Below are positions 34,372-42,433 of a stretch of 64,000 bases of DNA, piece after piece (within the stretch, counting starts at the first letter, position 1; each line of letters opens with the position of its first letter). The notes beneath the pieces were generated by a model. It saw only the letters and a list, made by a program, of their open reading frames with translations. It made no database searches and was not told the DNA's origin. Origin of the DNA: Streptomyces sp. T12 (GTDB lineage: Bacteria; Actinomycetota; Actinomycetes; Streptomycetales; Streptomycetaceae); assembly GCF_028736035.1 (NCBI RefSeq), contig NZ_CP117866.1, positions 2,790,001 through 2,854,000 on the forward strand, written 5' to 3'. Made by a program: the position numbers and the translations under genes.

Positions 34372-35403
34372 GTGACCTTCAAGGCTGAGTACATCTGGAT
34401 CGACGGCACCCAGCCGACCGCCAAGCTCCGTTCCAAGACGAAGATCATGGCGGGCGAGCCCGTCGGTCTGGACGCGCTGCCGATCTGGGGCTTCGACGGG
34501 TCCTCCACGAACCAGGCCGAGGGCCACTCCTCGGACCGTGTCCTCAAGCCGGTCTTCACCTGCCCCGACCCGATCCGCGGCGGCGACGACATCCTCGTCC
34601 TGTGCGAGGTCCTCAACATCGACATGACGCCGCACGAGTCCAACACCCGTGCCGCGCTCACCGAGGTCGCCGAGAAGTTCGCCGCTCAGGAGCCGATCTT
34701 CGGCATCGAGCAGGAGTACACCTTCTTCCAGGACGGCTACCCGCTCGGCTTCCCCAAGGGCGGCTTCCCGGCCCCGCAGGGCGGCTACTACTGCGGCGTC
34801 GGCGCCGACGAGATCTTCGGCCGTGAGGTCGTCGAGGCCCACCTGGACAACTGCCTGGCGGCGGGTCTCGCCATCTCCGGCATCAACGCCGAGGTCATGC
34901 CCGGTCAGTGGGAGTTCCAGGTCGGCCCGGTCTCCCCGCTGGAGGTCTCCGACCACCTGTGGGTCGCCCGCTGGCTGCTCTACCGCACCGCCGAGGACTT
35001 CGGCGTCGCCGCGACGCTGGACCCGAAGCCGGTGAAGGGCGACTGGAACGGCGCCGGTGCGCACACCAACTTCTCCACGAAGGCGATGCGCGAGGGCTAC
35101 GACGCGATCATCACCGCGTGCGAGTCGCTCGGTGAGGGCTCCAAGCCGCTCGACCACGTCAAGAACTACGGCGCCGGCATCGACGACCGTCTGACCGGTC
35201 TGCACGAGACCGCCCCGTGGAACGAGTACTCCTACGGCGTCTCCAACCGCGGTGCCTCGGTCCGTATCCCGTGGCAGGTCGAGCAGGACGGCAAGGGTTA
35301 CATCGAGGACCGCCGTCCGAACGCCAACGTCGACCCGTACCTGGTGACGCGTCTGATCGTCGACACCTGCTGCTCCGCACTGGAGAAGGCCGGCCAGGTC
35401 TGA
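34372..35403 (+). CDS. glnII: Glutamine synthetase type II (eukaryotic-like)
   Basis: The 343-residue subunit is the short GSII form. It has LPIWGFDGSSTNQAEGHSSD, NTRAALTEVAEKFAAQEPIFGIEQEYTFF, INAEVMPGQWEFQVGP, and the ATP/glutamate block VKGDWNGAGAHTNFST. It ends with NRGASVRIPWQVEQDGKGYIEDRRPNANVDPY. It lacks the adenylylation segment of GlnA and is therefore controlled mainly by transcription, through the GlnR box upstream. GTG 34372 follows CGAAGGAAGTG. GlnII is heat-labile in characterised Streptomyces. A GlnR-like regulator gene lies 390 bp downstream. Confidence 0.96.
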   Translation: MTFKAEYIWIDGTQPTAKLRSKTKIMAGEPVGLDALPIWGFDGSSTNQAEGHSSDRVLKPVFTCPDPIRGGDDILVLCEVLNIDMTPHESNTRAALTEVAEKFAAQEPIFGIEQEYTFFQDGYPLGFPKGGFPAPQGGYYCGVGADEIFGREVVEAHLDNCLAAGLAISGINAEVMPGQWEFQVGPVSPLEVSDHLWVARWLLYRTAEDFGVAATLDPKPVKGDWNGAGAHTNFSTKAMREGYDAIITACESLGEGSKPLDHVKNYGAGIDDRLTGLHETAPWNEYSYGVSNRGASVRIPWQVEQDGKGYIEDRRPNANVDPYLVTRLIVDTCCSALEKAGQV

Positions 35404-35436
35404 TCCACCCAGGGGCTCCCAGAGCCCAGTAGCTCC

Positions 35437-35475
35437 CGAAGGGGGCGCCCACCAGGACGGTGGGCGCCCCCTTCG
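35437..35475 (+). terminator. Terminator after glnII
   Basis: A 17-bp stem (CGAAGGGGGCGCCCACC at 35437-35453 with 35459-35475) closes on the loop AGGAC, 34 bases after the stop. Confidence 0.9.
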
Positions 35476-35558
35476 CGCGTGGTCAGTGGGCGTCAAGGAA
35501 TCGTCCAAGCAGTGAGAGGAGGGTCCTTTCCGTGGGCGGTGTCTGCTTCAATGGGGGC

Positions 35559-35681
35559 ATGGCCAGCTTTCCGAAGTACTCCGCGACAGGTCGCCATGAC
35601 CTCGAGCCCTTCTGGCCTTCCCGTCAGCACGACGACTTCGACCGGGTGTGTTGCCGCGCGGTGAACGCGCGGGCCCTGTAA
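35559..35681 (+). CDS. 40-residue peptide with a Cys-Cys-Arg motif
   Basis: The peptide begins MASFPKYSATGRHDLEPFWP, continues SRQHDDFDRVCCRAVNARAL and stops at TAA. It is short and hydrophilic, with adjacent cysteines near the C-terminus. The phrase FDRVCCR is, by recollection, recurrent in small Streptomyces peptides. Codon use is native. The start ATG 35559 has a GGGGGC leader. It may be a regulatory leader peptide or a small free-standing protein. It sits between the glnII terminator and glnRII. Confidence 0.55.
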   Translation: MASFPKYSATGRHDLEPFWPSRQHDDFDRVCCRAVNARAL

Positions 35682-35789
35682 AGCCGTTACTTCCCCGGCC
35701 TTCGGCCAGCGCGAAACGACGTACGTCTCCCAACGGACTTCTCGACGGACTCCTCGACGGACTCCTCGCGCGAAAAGAGCTGACCTCTC

Positions 35790-36347
35790 ATGGCGACCAC
35801 TCGTTCTCTCTCCACCGCCACGCTCAACTCCCCCGCCCCGACCGCTTCACGGCATCATCTGCGCGCCGTGGACCGGGACGAGGTGATCGACGTCGCGGGC
35901 CTTCTGCCGCCGGGCGCCACCTGGCTGCCCGCTCCCCAGCACTCCCTGCCCACGCTCCCGGGGCAGCCGCCGATGATCGGCTACCTGGTGCTCGTCCCGG
36001 CCGACCAGCAGCCGCCGGTTCCGCCTGTTCCGCCGGCCCACGCCGTCGACGGCGACGCGCTCGTCAGCGTCGACGCCGTGCGGCGCACCGCCGCGGTCGA
36101 CGGGCGGGAACTCGACCTCACCTACCTGGAGTTCGAGCTGCTCGCCCACCTGGTGGCCAACCCGCATCGCGTGCACACACGTGACCAGCTGGTCACCACG
36201 GTGTGGGGGTACGGGCACGTGGGGGACGGCCGTACCGTCGACGTCCACATCGCCCGGCTGCGCCGCAAGCTGGGCGCCGAGCACCGGGACACCATCCGGA
36301 CGGTGCGTCGGGTGGGGTACAAGTACGCCCCGTCGGCCGGGCGTTGA
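35790..36347 (+). CDS. glnRII: GlnRII: OmpR-type winged-helix regulator without a receiver domain
   Basis: The 185-residue protein has a disordered Pro/Ala-rich N-terminus (about 1-85). A winged-helix DNA-binding domain follows at about 95-182: VDGRELDLTYLEFELLAHLVANPHRVHTRDQLVTTVWGYGHVGDGRTVDVHIARLRRKLG and TVRRVGYKY. No phospho-acceptor domain is present. Its place just downstream of glnII and its domain type match GlnRII of S. coelicolor, a regulator related to GlnR that binds the glnII region. The symbol rests on that synteny. ATG 35790 starts MATTRSLSTATLNS; no ideal ribosome site was seen. The leader carries a duplicated CTCGACGGACTC at 35741-35764. Confidence 0.75.
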   Translation: MATTRSLSTATLNSPAPTASRHHLRAVDRDEVIDVAGLLPPGATWLPAPQHSLPTLPGQPPMIGYLVLVPADQQPPVPPVPPAHAVDGDALVSVDAVRRTAAVDGRELDLTYLEFELLAHLVANPHRVHTRDQLVTTVWGYGHVGDGRTVDVHIARLRRKLGAEHRDTIRTVRRVGYKYAPSAGR

Positions 36348-36431
36348 CCTGCCCGACCGCTCCCTCGAGAGCCTTCTGCTGACGGCAGAGTCCTGTTCCG
36401 TCCCGCGCTCGCACCGGGCAGAGTCGGCGGC

Positions 36432-37472
36432 ATGAGACTTCTGGTGCTGGGTGGTACGGAGTTCGCCGGGCGGGCCGTCGTGGAGGCGGCCCTCGGGCGC
36501 GGCTGGGACGTGACCGTCTTCAACCGGGGGCGGCACGAGCCCCCGGCCGGGGTGCGGTTGCTGCGAGGTGACCGCACCGCGTCCGACGGGCTCGCCGCCC
36601 TCGCCGAGCACCCCGGCGAGTGGGACGCCGTCGTCGACACCTGGTCGGCGGCGCCCCGCGCGGTGCGGGACGCGGCGCGGCTGCTGCAGGGCCGCGCAGG
36701 GCGGTATGTGTACGTGTCGAGCCGCTCGGTGTACGCGTGGGCACCGCCCGCCGGGTACGGCGAGGACGCGCCGCTGGTGGAAGGCGCCGAGGCCGGTGCG
36801 GACCACACCGATTACCTGCGGGACAAGCGGGGCGGCGAGCTGGCCGCCGTCGAGGAGTTCGGGGCGGATCGCTCGGTGCTCGTGCGGGCGGGGCTGGTCC
36901 TCGGGCCGTACGAGAACGTCGGCCGACTGCCGTGGTGGCTCGGTCGTATCGCGCGCGGCGGGCCCGTCCTCGCGCCCGGGCCGCGGGATCTTCCGCTCCA
37001 GTACGTCGATGTCCGTGACCTCGCGGAGTGGACCCTCGGTGCGGTGGAGGGGGAGCTCAGCGGGCCGTACAACCTGACGAGCCGGCAAGGGCACACCACC
37101 ATGGGTGAGTTCCTCGACGCGTGTGTCGCCACCGTCGGCGCCGACGCCGAACTGCGCTGGACCGAACCGGAAGTGATCCTGGACGCGGGCATCGAGCCGT
37201 GGACCCAGCTGCCGGTGTGGGTGCCGCCGGGCAGCGACATGCACGACGCCCTGCACAGCGCGGATGTGTCCCGGGCCGTCGCGACGGGGTTGCGCTGCCG
37301 TCCCGTCGCGGAGACCGTCGCCGACACCTGGCGGTGGCTGACGGACATCGGGGGCACGGCGCCGATGCGGCCGGACCGGACATCGAAGGGGCTCGATCCG
37401 GAGGTGGAGGCGAAGGTGCTGGCGGCCGGCGCGGATGCGCCCGGCGGGGGTGTACCTGGCACCACCTCCTGA
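36432..37472 (+). CDS. NAD-dependent epimerase/reductase (extended SDR)
   Basis: The 346-residue protein opens MRLLVLGGTEFAGRAVVEAAL, the atypical GxxFxG nucleotide motif of extended SDRs. It carries YVYVSSRSVYAWAP and TDYLRDKRGGELAAVE (a Tyr-x3-Lys-like pair), RAGLVLGPYENVGRLPWWL and GPYNLTSRQGHTTMGEFLD. It resembles NAD-dependent reductases annotated as isoflavone-reductase- or epimerase-like in Actinobacteria, with substrate unknown. The ATG at 36432 is the first codon after CGGC. It lies 85 bp after glnRII and 53 bp before the histidine kinase gene, so it may be cotranscribed with either. Confidence 0.84.
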   Translation: MRLLVLGGTEFAGRAVVEAALGRGWDVTVFNRGRHEPPAGVRLLRGDRTASDGLAALAEHPGEWDAVVDTWSAAPRAVRDAARLLQGRAGRYVYVSSRSVYAWAPPAGYGEDAPLVEGAEAGADHTDYLRDKRGGELAAVEEFGADRSVLVRAGLVLGPYENVGRLPWWLGRIARGGPVLAPGPRDLPLQYVDVRDLAEWTLGAVEGELSGPYNLTSRQGHTTMGEFLDACVATVGADAELRWTEPEVILDAGIEPWTQLPVWVPPGSDMHDALHSADVSRAVATGLRCRPVAETVADTWRWLTDIGGTAPMRPDRTSKGLDPEVEAKVLAAGADAPGGGVPGTTS

Positions 37473-37525
37473 TCCGGGGGCTCGGCCCCGTGCCCCTCTC
37501 CCCCGGCTCGTCCAGACTGGCGGGC

Positions 37526-38806
37526 ATGACGACAACAGAGACGAAGAGCGGCAGCAGGGCGCGGGGCATGGGGCTGGCGGGGGTGCGCGGACTGGGACTG
37601 GCGCTGGTGCTGTTGCCGGGGGCGGTGCTCTGCTTCACGCTCTCCTTGGTGTCCATCGCACTGATCCCGATCGGGGTCGGGATCGTCACGACGCCATGGG
37701 TGCTCACGGGGGTGCGGGCGTTCGCGGACTGGCGGCGGCTCCTCGCCGCGCAGTGGGGAGGGGTGCAGATCCCGTCGGCGTACCGGCCGATCCCACGGGA
37801 GGCCAACCCGTGGACGCGCACCTTCGCGATGCTCCGGGACCCGGCGACCTGGCGGGACCTGCGCTGGCTGCCGGTGGACATGACGGCGGGCTTCGTGACC
37901 GCACTGCTGCCTGCGGTCCTCCTGCTGTACCCGCTGGAGGGGTTCGCGCTGGCGGCCGGGTTGTGGCGGACCATGACGGGCGGGCCGTACGTCGAATACG
38001 GGCCGTACTGGTACGGGTTCGTGCCGGTCAGCGATCAGGCGTCCGCGCTCGGAGCCGGCGCGCTGGGTGCCGTCCTCCTCGTCGTCGCCCACCGGTACAC
38101 TGTGAGCGCCCTCCAGCTCCACTTCCGCCTCACCCGGGGCGTCCTCACCCCCAGCCAGGCCGAACTCGCCGAGCGCGTACGGGTGTTGACAGAAACCCGG
38201 CAGGACGCCGTCGACACCTCCGCCGCCGAGCTGCGCCGCATCGAGCGGGACCTGCACGACGGGGCGCAGGCGCGGCTGGTGGCGATGGGCATGGACCTCG
38301 GGACCATCGAGATGCTGCTCGACAAGGACCCCGAGCAGGCCAAGCAGCTGCTCGCCCAGGCCCGCAAGTCCTCCGTCGACGCGCTCGCCGAGCTGCGCGA
38401 CCTGGTGCGCGGCATCCACCCGCCCGTGCTCGCCGAGCGCGGACTGGGCGACGCCGTGCGGGCGTTGGCGCTGCGGCTGCCCATCACGACCGAGGTGACC
38501 GTGGAGCTGCCCGGGCGTGCGGAGGCGCCCGTGGAGTCCGCGGCGTACTTCGCGGTCAGCGAGATACTCACCAACGCCGTAAAGCACGCGGGCGCCGACC
38601 GCATCTGGATCGACCTGCACCACACGCACGACATGCTGCGCATCACCGTCACCGACAACGGCAAGGGCGGCGCGGCGATCGGGGCCGGCTCCGGCCTCGC
38701 CGGAGTCGAGCGGCGACTGGGTACATTCGACGGCGTCCTGGCCGTCAGCTCTCCCGCGGGCGGCCCCACCATGGTCACCATGGAGATTCCTTGCGCGTTG
38801 TCCTAG
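37526..38806 (+). CDS. Sensor histidine kinase (HisKA_3 type)
   Basis: The 426-residue kinase has four membrane helices in its N-terminal half (about 24-60, 118-140, 168-185 region). It lacks a large extracellular sensor, so it may sense membrane state. The HisKA_3 dimerisation motif is ERDLHDGAQARL with phospho-acceptor His244. The ATPase domain has AVSEILTNAVKHAGA (N box), VTDNGKGG and GSGLAGVERRLG. The ATG at 37526 is used because the upstream frame is inside the SDR gene. The response-regulator gene overlaps its 3' end by 16 bases. Confidence 0.88.
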   Translation: MTTTETKSGSRARGMGLAGVRGLGLALVLLPGAVLCFTLSLVSIALIPIGVGIVTTPWVLTGVRAFADWRRLLAAQWGGVQIPSAYRPIPREANPWTRTFAMLRDPATWRDLRWLPVDMTAGFVTALLPAVLLLYPLEGFALAAGLWRTMTGGPYVEYGPYWYGFVPVSDQASALGAGALGAVLLVVAHRYTVSALQLHFRLTRGVLTPSQAELAERVRVLTETRQDAVDTSAAELRRIERDLHDGAQARLVAMGMDLGTIEMLLDKDPEQAKQLLAQARKSSVDALAELRDLVRGIHPPVLAERGLGDAVRALALRLPITTEVTVELPGRAEAPVESAAYFAVSEILTNAVKHAGADRIWIDLHHTHDMLRITVTDNGKGGAAIGAGSGLAGVERRLGTFDGVLAVSSPAGGPTMVTMEIPCALS

Positions 38807-39444
38807 CCGAAGACCTGTTCCTGCTGCGCGACGGACTCGTCCGGCTCCTCCAGGCCTACGACTTCGAGATCGCGGCGGCCGTGGAGACCGGCCCCGAGCT
38901 GGCCCGGGCGCTGGCCGAGCTGGAGCCGGACGTCGCCGTCGTCGACGTACGCCTGCCGCCGACGCACACCGACGAGGGGCTGCAGTGCGCGCTGGAAGCC
39001 CGCCGCAGGAAGCCGGGGCTGCCGGTGCTGGTCCTCTCGCAGCACGTGGAGCAGCTGTACGCACGGGAGTTGCTCGCCGACGGCAGCGGTGGGGTGGGGT
39101 ATCTGCTGAAGGACCGGGTGTTCGACGCGGACCAGTTCGTGGACGCCGTACGGCGGGTCGCGGCGGGCGGGACCGCGATGGACCCGCAGGTGATCCAGCA
39201 GCTGCTGACCCGGCGCGCGGCCGACGACCAGCCGCTGGCGCGGCTCACGCCCCGCGAGACGGAGGTGCTGGAGCTGATGGCGCAGGGGCGGACGAACGCG
39301 GCGATCGCCGAGCGGCTGGTCGTCACGGAACGGGCCATCGCCAAGCACACCGCCAATATCTTCGCCAAACTCGGCCTGGAGGTGTCGGACGACGACAACC
39401 GTCGCGTGCTGGCGGTTCTCGCGTATCTCGACCACGGCCGGTGA
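38791..39444 (+). CDS. LuxR-type response regulator
   Basis: The 217-residue partner of the kinase has a receiver domain (about 1-120) with acidic Glu7/Asp8, phospho-acceptor Asp52 in VAVVDVRLPP and Lys in YLLKDRV. A LuxR/NarL helix-turn-helix follows (LTPRETEVLELMAQGRTNAAIAERL, then IAKHTANIFAKLGL). The start is probably TTG at 38791 with GGAG five bases before. That gives a 16-base overlap with the kinase gene and translational coupling. No other start would leave the receiver intact. The DUF1996 secreted protein gene follows 202 bp later and is a plausible target. Confidence 0.86.
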   Translation: MRVVLAEDLFLLRDGLVRLLQAYDFEIAAAVETGPELARALAELEPDVAVVDVRLPPTHTDEGLQCALEARRRKPGLPVLVLSQHVEQLYARELLADGSGGVGYLLKDRVFDADQFVDAVRRVAAGGTAMDPQVIQQLLTRRAADDQPLARLTPRETEVLELMAQGRTNAAIAERLVVTERAIAKHTANIFAKLGLEVSDDDNRRVLAVLAYLDHGR

Positions 39445-39646
39445 AATCGGACCCGGCCATGCACCCGCCGTGCGGGATCAACAACTCCCGGTGTTTATGG
39501 GGCTGTTGAGCACACGGCGTTCTCACGAATCTCTCAACAATTTCCGAGGCGACTGAACACCCCTGGGACGCCCTCCGTATGAAAGGGAGCCGCTTCACTC
39601 CTGTCGGGCGCCTCGATGCCCCGAAAAAGGAAGTCAGAGGAGTTCC

Positions 39647-41218
39647 ATGGGACGCAACATTCGAAAACGCCGTACGCCGCTGGCCACCAAGGCCATAGCC
39701 GCATCGGCGGCCCTAGCGCTCGGTGGGGGCGGGCTTGTCTGGGCCAACTTCTATGCTTCGGCACACGAGGACAACTCTGGGTACAACCAGACGAAGTCCA
39801 CGAACGCCCAGGTCGCCACGATCGACTGCCCGGACGTCGGCCAGCAGCTGAGTGACGTGCCGGAGAAGGCGCGGGCGGGCGTCGCCAAGGAGCTGGCGCT
39901 GCTCGACCGGCAGATCACGGAGGCCTACAAGCGTCTCGCGGACACGCGCCAGGCCCAGGCGGGGGACGCCGGCTTCGTCAACAACGCGATCCTCGGTCCG
40001 CTGAAGTCCAAGCGGACGGCCACGCTCGACCGGATCGGCATCAACATCCGGCGCGTGGGCGGAACCGCGCCGGGTGGCCTCGACCAGCTCGCCCAGTGCC
40101 AGGGCGTCCCGGCCGAGCAGCCGCAGACCAACGACGGCGGCGCCGGCGACGGTCAGAACCAGGACGGCCAGGACCAGAACCAGGACGGCCAGAACCAGGA
40201 CGGTCAGGACCAGAACCAAGACGGTCAGGACCAGAACCAGGACGGTCAGGACGGTCAGGACCAGGGCAACGGCGGCCAGGCCGGCAACGGCCCGTCGGCG
40301 GACGACTTCGTGGACATCACCCAGGTCCAGGCCAACGCCCAGCTGGGCGTCGGCGCGAACGGACTTCCCGCGAACGGGGACTCCGGTTCGACGGGCAGCT
40401 TCACCACGAACTGCGGTACCAACGAGAACGAGAACCGCAACTCGGACAACGTGATCGTCGCCCCCGGTGTCTCCAACGGTGCCCAGCACCAGCACGACTA
40501 CGTCGGCAACCAGGCCAACAACGCGTTCGCGAGCGACCAGGACCTGGCGAACGGCGACACGACCTGCCAGAACCAGGGCGACAAATCGTCGTACTTCTGG
40601 CCGGTGCTGCGCGTGCAGGACGGTCAGAACGACATCGACGCGAACGCCCCCGGCGGTGGTCAGGACGGCAACGTCGGCACGATCATCCAGGCCAGCGAGG
40701 CACAGCTGAAGTTCGTCGGCAACAAGACGAGCGATGTCGTCGCGATGCCGACGGCACTGCGCATCATCACCGGTGACGCCAAGTCCTTCGTCAACGGCAA
40801 CGCGAACGCCAATGCCAACTGGAGCTGCACCGGCTTCGAGGACAAGGTGCAGTTGCACGACAAGCTCCCGATCTGCCCCGAGGGCAGTTCGGTGGTCCGG
40901 ACGAGCAACTTCCAGAGCTGCTGGGACGGCCAGAACATCGACAGCGCCAACCACCGCACCCACGTGGCGTTCGTTCAGGCCGACGGCACCTGCGCCAACA
41001 ACTTCCAGGCGATCCCCCAGCTCCAGGTCCGTCTGGTCTACGACGTGCAGGCCCCGCAGATCCAGAACGGACAGGTCCAGAACGCCTACGCGGTGGACTC
41101 CTTCCCGGACCAGCTGCACAAGGCGATCACCGACCACAACGACTTCATCAACTTCTTCGACGAGAACGTGATGAACGAGGTGGTCAACTGCATCAACAGT
41201 GGCCAGGACTGCCAGTAG
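39647..41218 (+). CDS. Secreted DUF1996 protein with Gln/Asn/Asp-rich repeat
   Basis: The 523-residue protein begins with a signal peptide (about 1-40). An N-terminal helical region has Cys61 and a second Cys near 152, followed by a low-complexity run of [13 protein letters not shown] units at about 165-210. The DUF1996 domain fills the C-terminal 300 residues ([54 protein letters not shown]). DUF1996 is found in fungi and Actinobacteria and its role is unknown; conserved His and Cys suggest a metal or sugar site. ATG 39647 follows AGAGGAG. The dyad TGTTGAG/CTCAACA (39504, 39533) is in the leader. Confidence 0.87.
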   Translation: MGRNIRKRRTPLATKAIAASAALALGGGGLVWANFYASAHEDNSGYNQTKSTNAQVATIDCPDVGQQLSDVPEKARAGVAKELALLDRQITEAYKRLADTRQAQAGDAGFVNNAILGPLKSKRTATLDRIGINIRRVGGTAPGGLDQLAQCQGVPAEQPQTNDGGAGDGQNQDGQDQNQDGQNQDGQDQNQDGQDQNQDGQDGQDQGNGGQAGNGPSADDFVDITQVQANAQLGVGANGLPANGDSGSTGSFTTNCGTNENENRNSDNVIVAPGVSNGAQHQHDYVGNQANNAFASDQDLANGDTTCQNQGDKSSYFWPVLRVQDGQNDIDANAPGGGQDGNVGTIIQASEAQLKFVGNKTSDVVAMPTALRIITGDAKSFVNGNANANANWSCTGFEDKVQLHDKLPICPEGSSVVRTSNFQSCWDGQNIDSANHRTHVAFVQADGTCANNFQAIPQLQVRLVYDVQAPQIQNGQVQNAYAVDSFPDQLHKAITDHNDFINFFDENVMNEVVNCINSGQDCQ

Positions 41219-41240
41219 TCCTGATCCGGTAGAAACAGCA

Positions 41241-41276
41241 GAAAGCCGGCGGTGGGAAAACCCACCGCCGGCTTTC
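41241..41276. terminator. Bidirectional terminator
   Basis: A perfect 16-bp stem, GAAAGCCGGCGGTGGG with 41261-41276, and an AAAA loop sit between convergent genes, with A/T-rich bases at both ends of the stem. Confidence 0.92.
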
Positions 41277-41299
41277 GTCTCGTCATTGACCAGCGGGGT

Positions 41300-41731
41300 T
41301 CAACCGTGGTGGCTGCCGCTGTTGTGGCTGCCACCGGGGTTCATGTGCTCGGACCCCTCTTCCATGGTCCCGCCGAGCTTGCTCTGCAGCGTCGTGACCG
41401 TCTTCTCCTGGCCTACGGCGACCCACTTGCGGCCGACGAGGTAGTAGCCGCCGTAGTCCTTGGCGCCGCTCAGCCACTCGGCCTGGCCGCGGTCGGTGGC
41501 GAAGGTGGCGAGGACGTACTTCTCCTTGCCGGTCTTGCAGATGGCCTGGCGGATCTCGTCGGCGTCGGTCTGCATGTTCGGGTCGCACTTCGCCACGGCC
41601 GCCAGATGCTCCAGACTGCCGGTCGCCGTCTTGGGCACCTCGGCCTCCTTGTCGCCGCCTGAGCCACAGCCGGCCAGCGCGAGCACCGCCACCGCGCCGG
41701 TCAGCGCGAGCATCGGTCGGGTCAAAGTCAT
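41300..41731 (-). CDS. Lipoprotein of unknown function
   Basis: The 143-residue precursor has a lipoprotein signal with the box LALAGC and lipidated Cys22, followed by a Gly/Lys-rich spacer. The mature part includes AVAKCDPNMQTDADEIRQAICKTGKEKYVLATFATDRGQAEWL and AKDYGGYYLVGRKWVAVG, with a Cys pair that may form a disulfide. A His/Gly/Ser-rich tail (HMNPGGSHNSGSHHG) could bind metal. No named family was recognised. The ATG at 41731 is chosen for GGAGGAACAG; an open frame to 41797 lacks a signal layout. Confidence 0.82.
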   Translation of the reverse strand: MTLTRPMLALTGAVAVLALAGCGSGGDKEAEVPKTATGSLEHLAAVAKCDPNMQTDADEIRQAICKTGKEKYVLATFATDRGQAEWLSGAKDYGGYYLVGRKWVAVGQEKTVTTLQSKLGGTMEEGSEHMNPGGSHNSGSHHG

Positions 41732-41851
41732 CTGTTCCTCCGGTCCATGCCGCACAGAGCCCCGGCGGGGCCCTCGTCTCCCATACGGCTGTGGCATGCG
41801 ATGCGCTCAAATACGAGGCTCTCACGGGCACGGGTGTGCGAGTGTGAGCCG

Positions 41852-42361
41852 ATGAACCAGGACTGGGAAGACCGCGTGACCGCCGCGTGGGCGACGTTCG
41901 ACACCTACTCCGAGGAGGAGGCTGCCGACTTCCGCGCCGTCATCGACGCCCTCGTCGCCGAGCTGCCGGACGACAGCCCCCTGGGCCCCTTCGAGCAGGC
42001 GTGTGCCTGGGACTCGACGGGCCACTCGGACCGGGCGGTGCCGCTGTACCGGGAGGCGCTGGCGCGCGGGCTCAGTGACGTGAGCGGCTACAAGGGGCGG
42101 CGGGCCAAGATCCAGCTGTCCAGCTCGCTCAGGAACGTCGGGCAGGCCGAGGAGGGTGTCAAGCTGCTGACACCCGAGCTTGACGCGCCCTCCGACGAGC
42201 TGGACGACGCGGTACGGGCGACGCTGGCGCTGTGCCTGTCGAGCCTCGGGCGTGACCGCGAGGGGCTGTCCCTGGTGTTGGGCGCTCTCGCGCCGCATTT
42301 GCCGCGTTATCAGCGGTCGATGGCGAATTACGCCCGAGCGCTGCTGGAGTCGGCGGACTGA
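41852..42361 (+). CDS. Tetratricopeptide-repeat protein
   Basis: The 169-residue soluble protein starts MNQDWEDRVTAAWATFDTYS and contains two to three TPR-like helical pairs: FEQACAWDSTGHSDRAVPLYREALARGL, RRAKIQLSSSLRNVGQAEEGVKLLT and ALCLSSLGRDREGLSLVLGAL. It matches the actinobacterial tetratrico-peptide repeat family often annotated in this form. A binding or scaffold role is likely but no partner is indicated. ATG 41852 is preceded by GTGTGAGCCG, which is a weak ribosome site. Confidence 0.82.
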   Translation: MNQDWEDRVTAAWATFDTYSEEEAADFRAVIDALVAELPDDSPLGPFEQACAWDSTGHSDRAVPLYREALARGLSDVSGYKGRRAKIQLSSSLRNVGQAEEGVKLLTPELDAPSDELDDAVRATLALCLSSLGRDREGLSLVLGALAPHLPRYQRSMANYARALLESAD

Positions 42362-42433
42362 GCCGTCTCGGGACCGCGCCCGGGGTGGTCCGGGTAACGG
42401 TGACCAACTGACCATTCGCTCGTTCTGCTGAAC

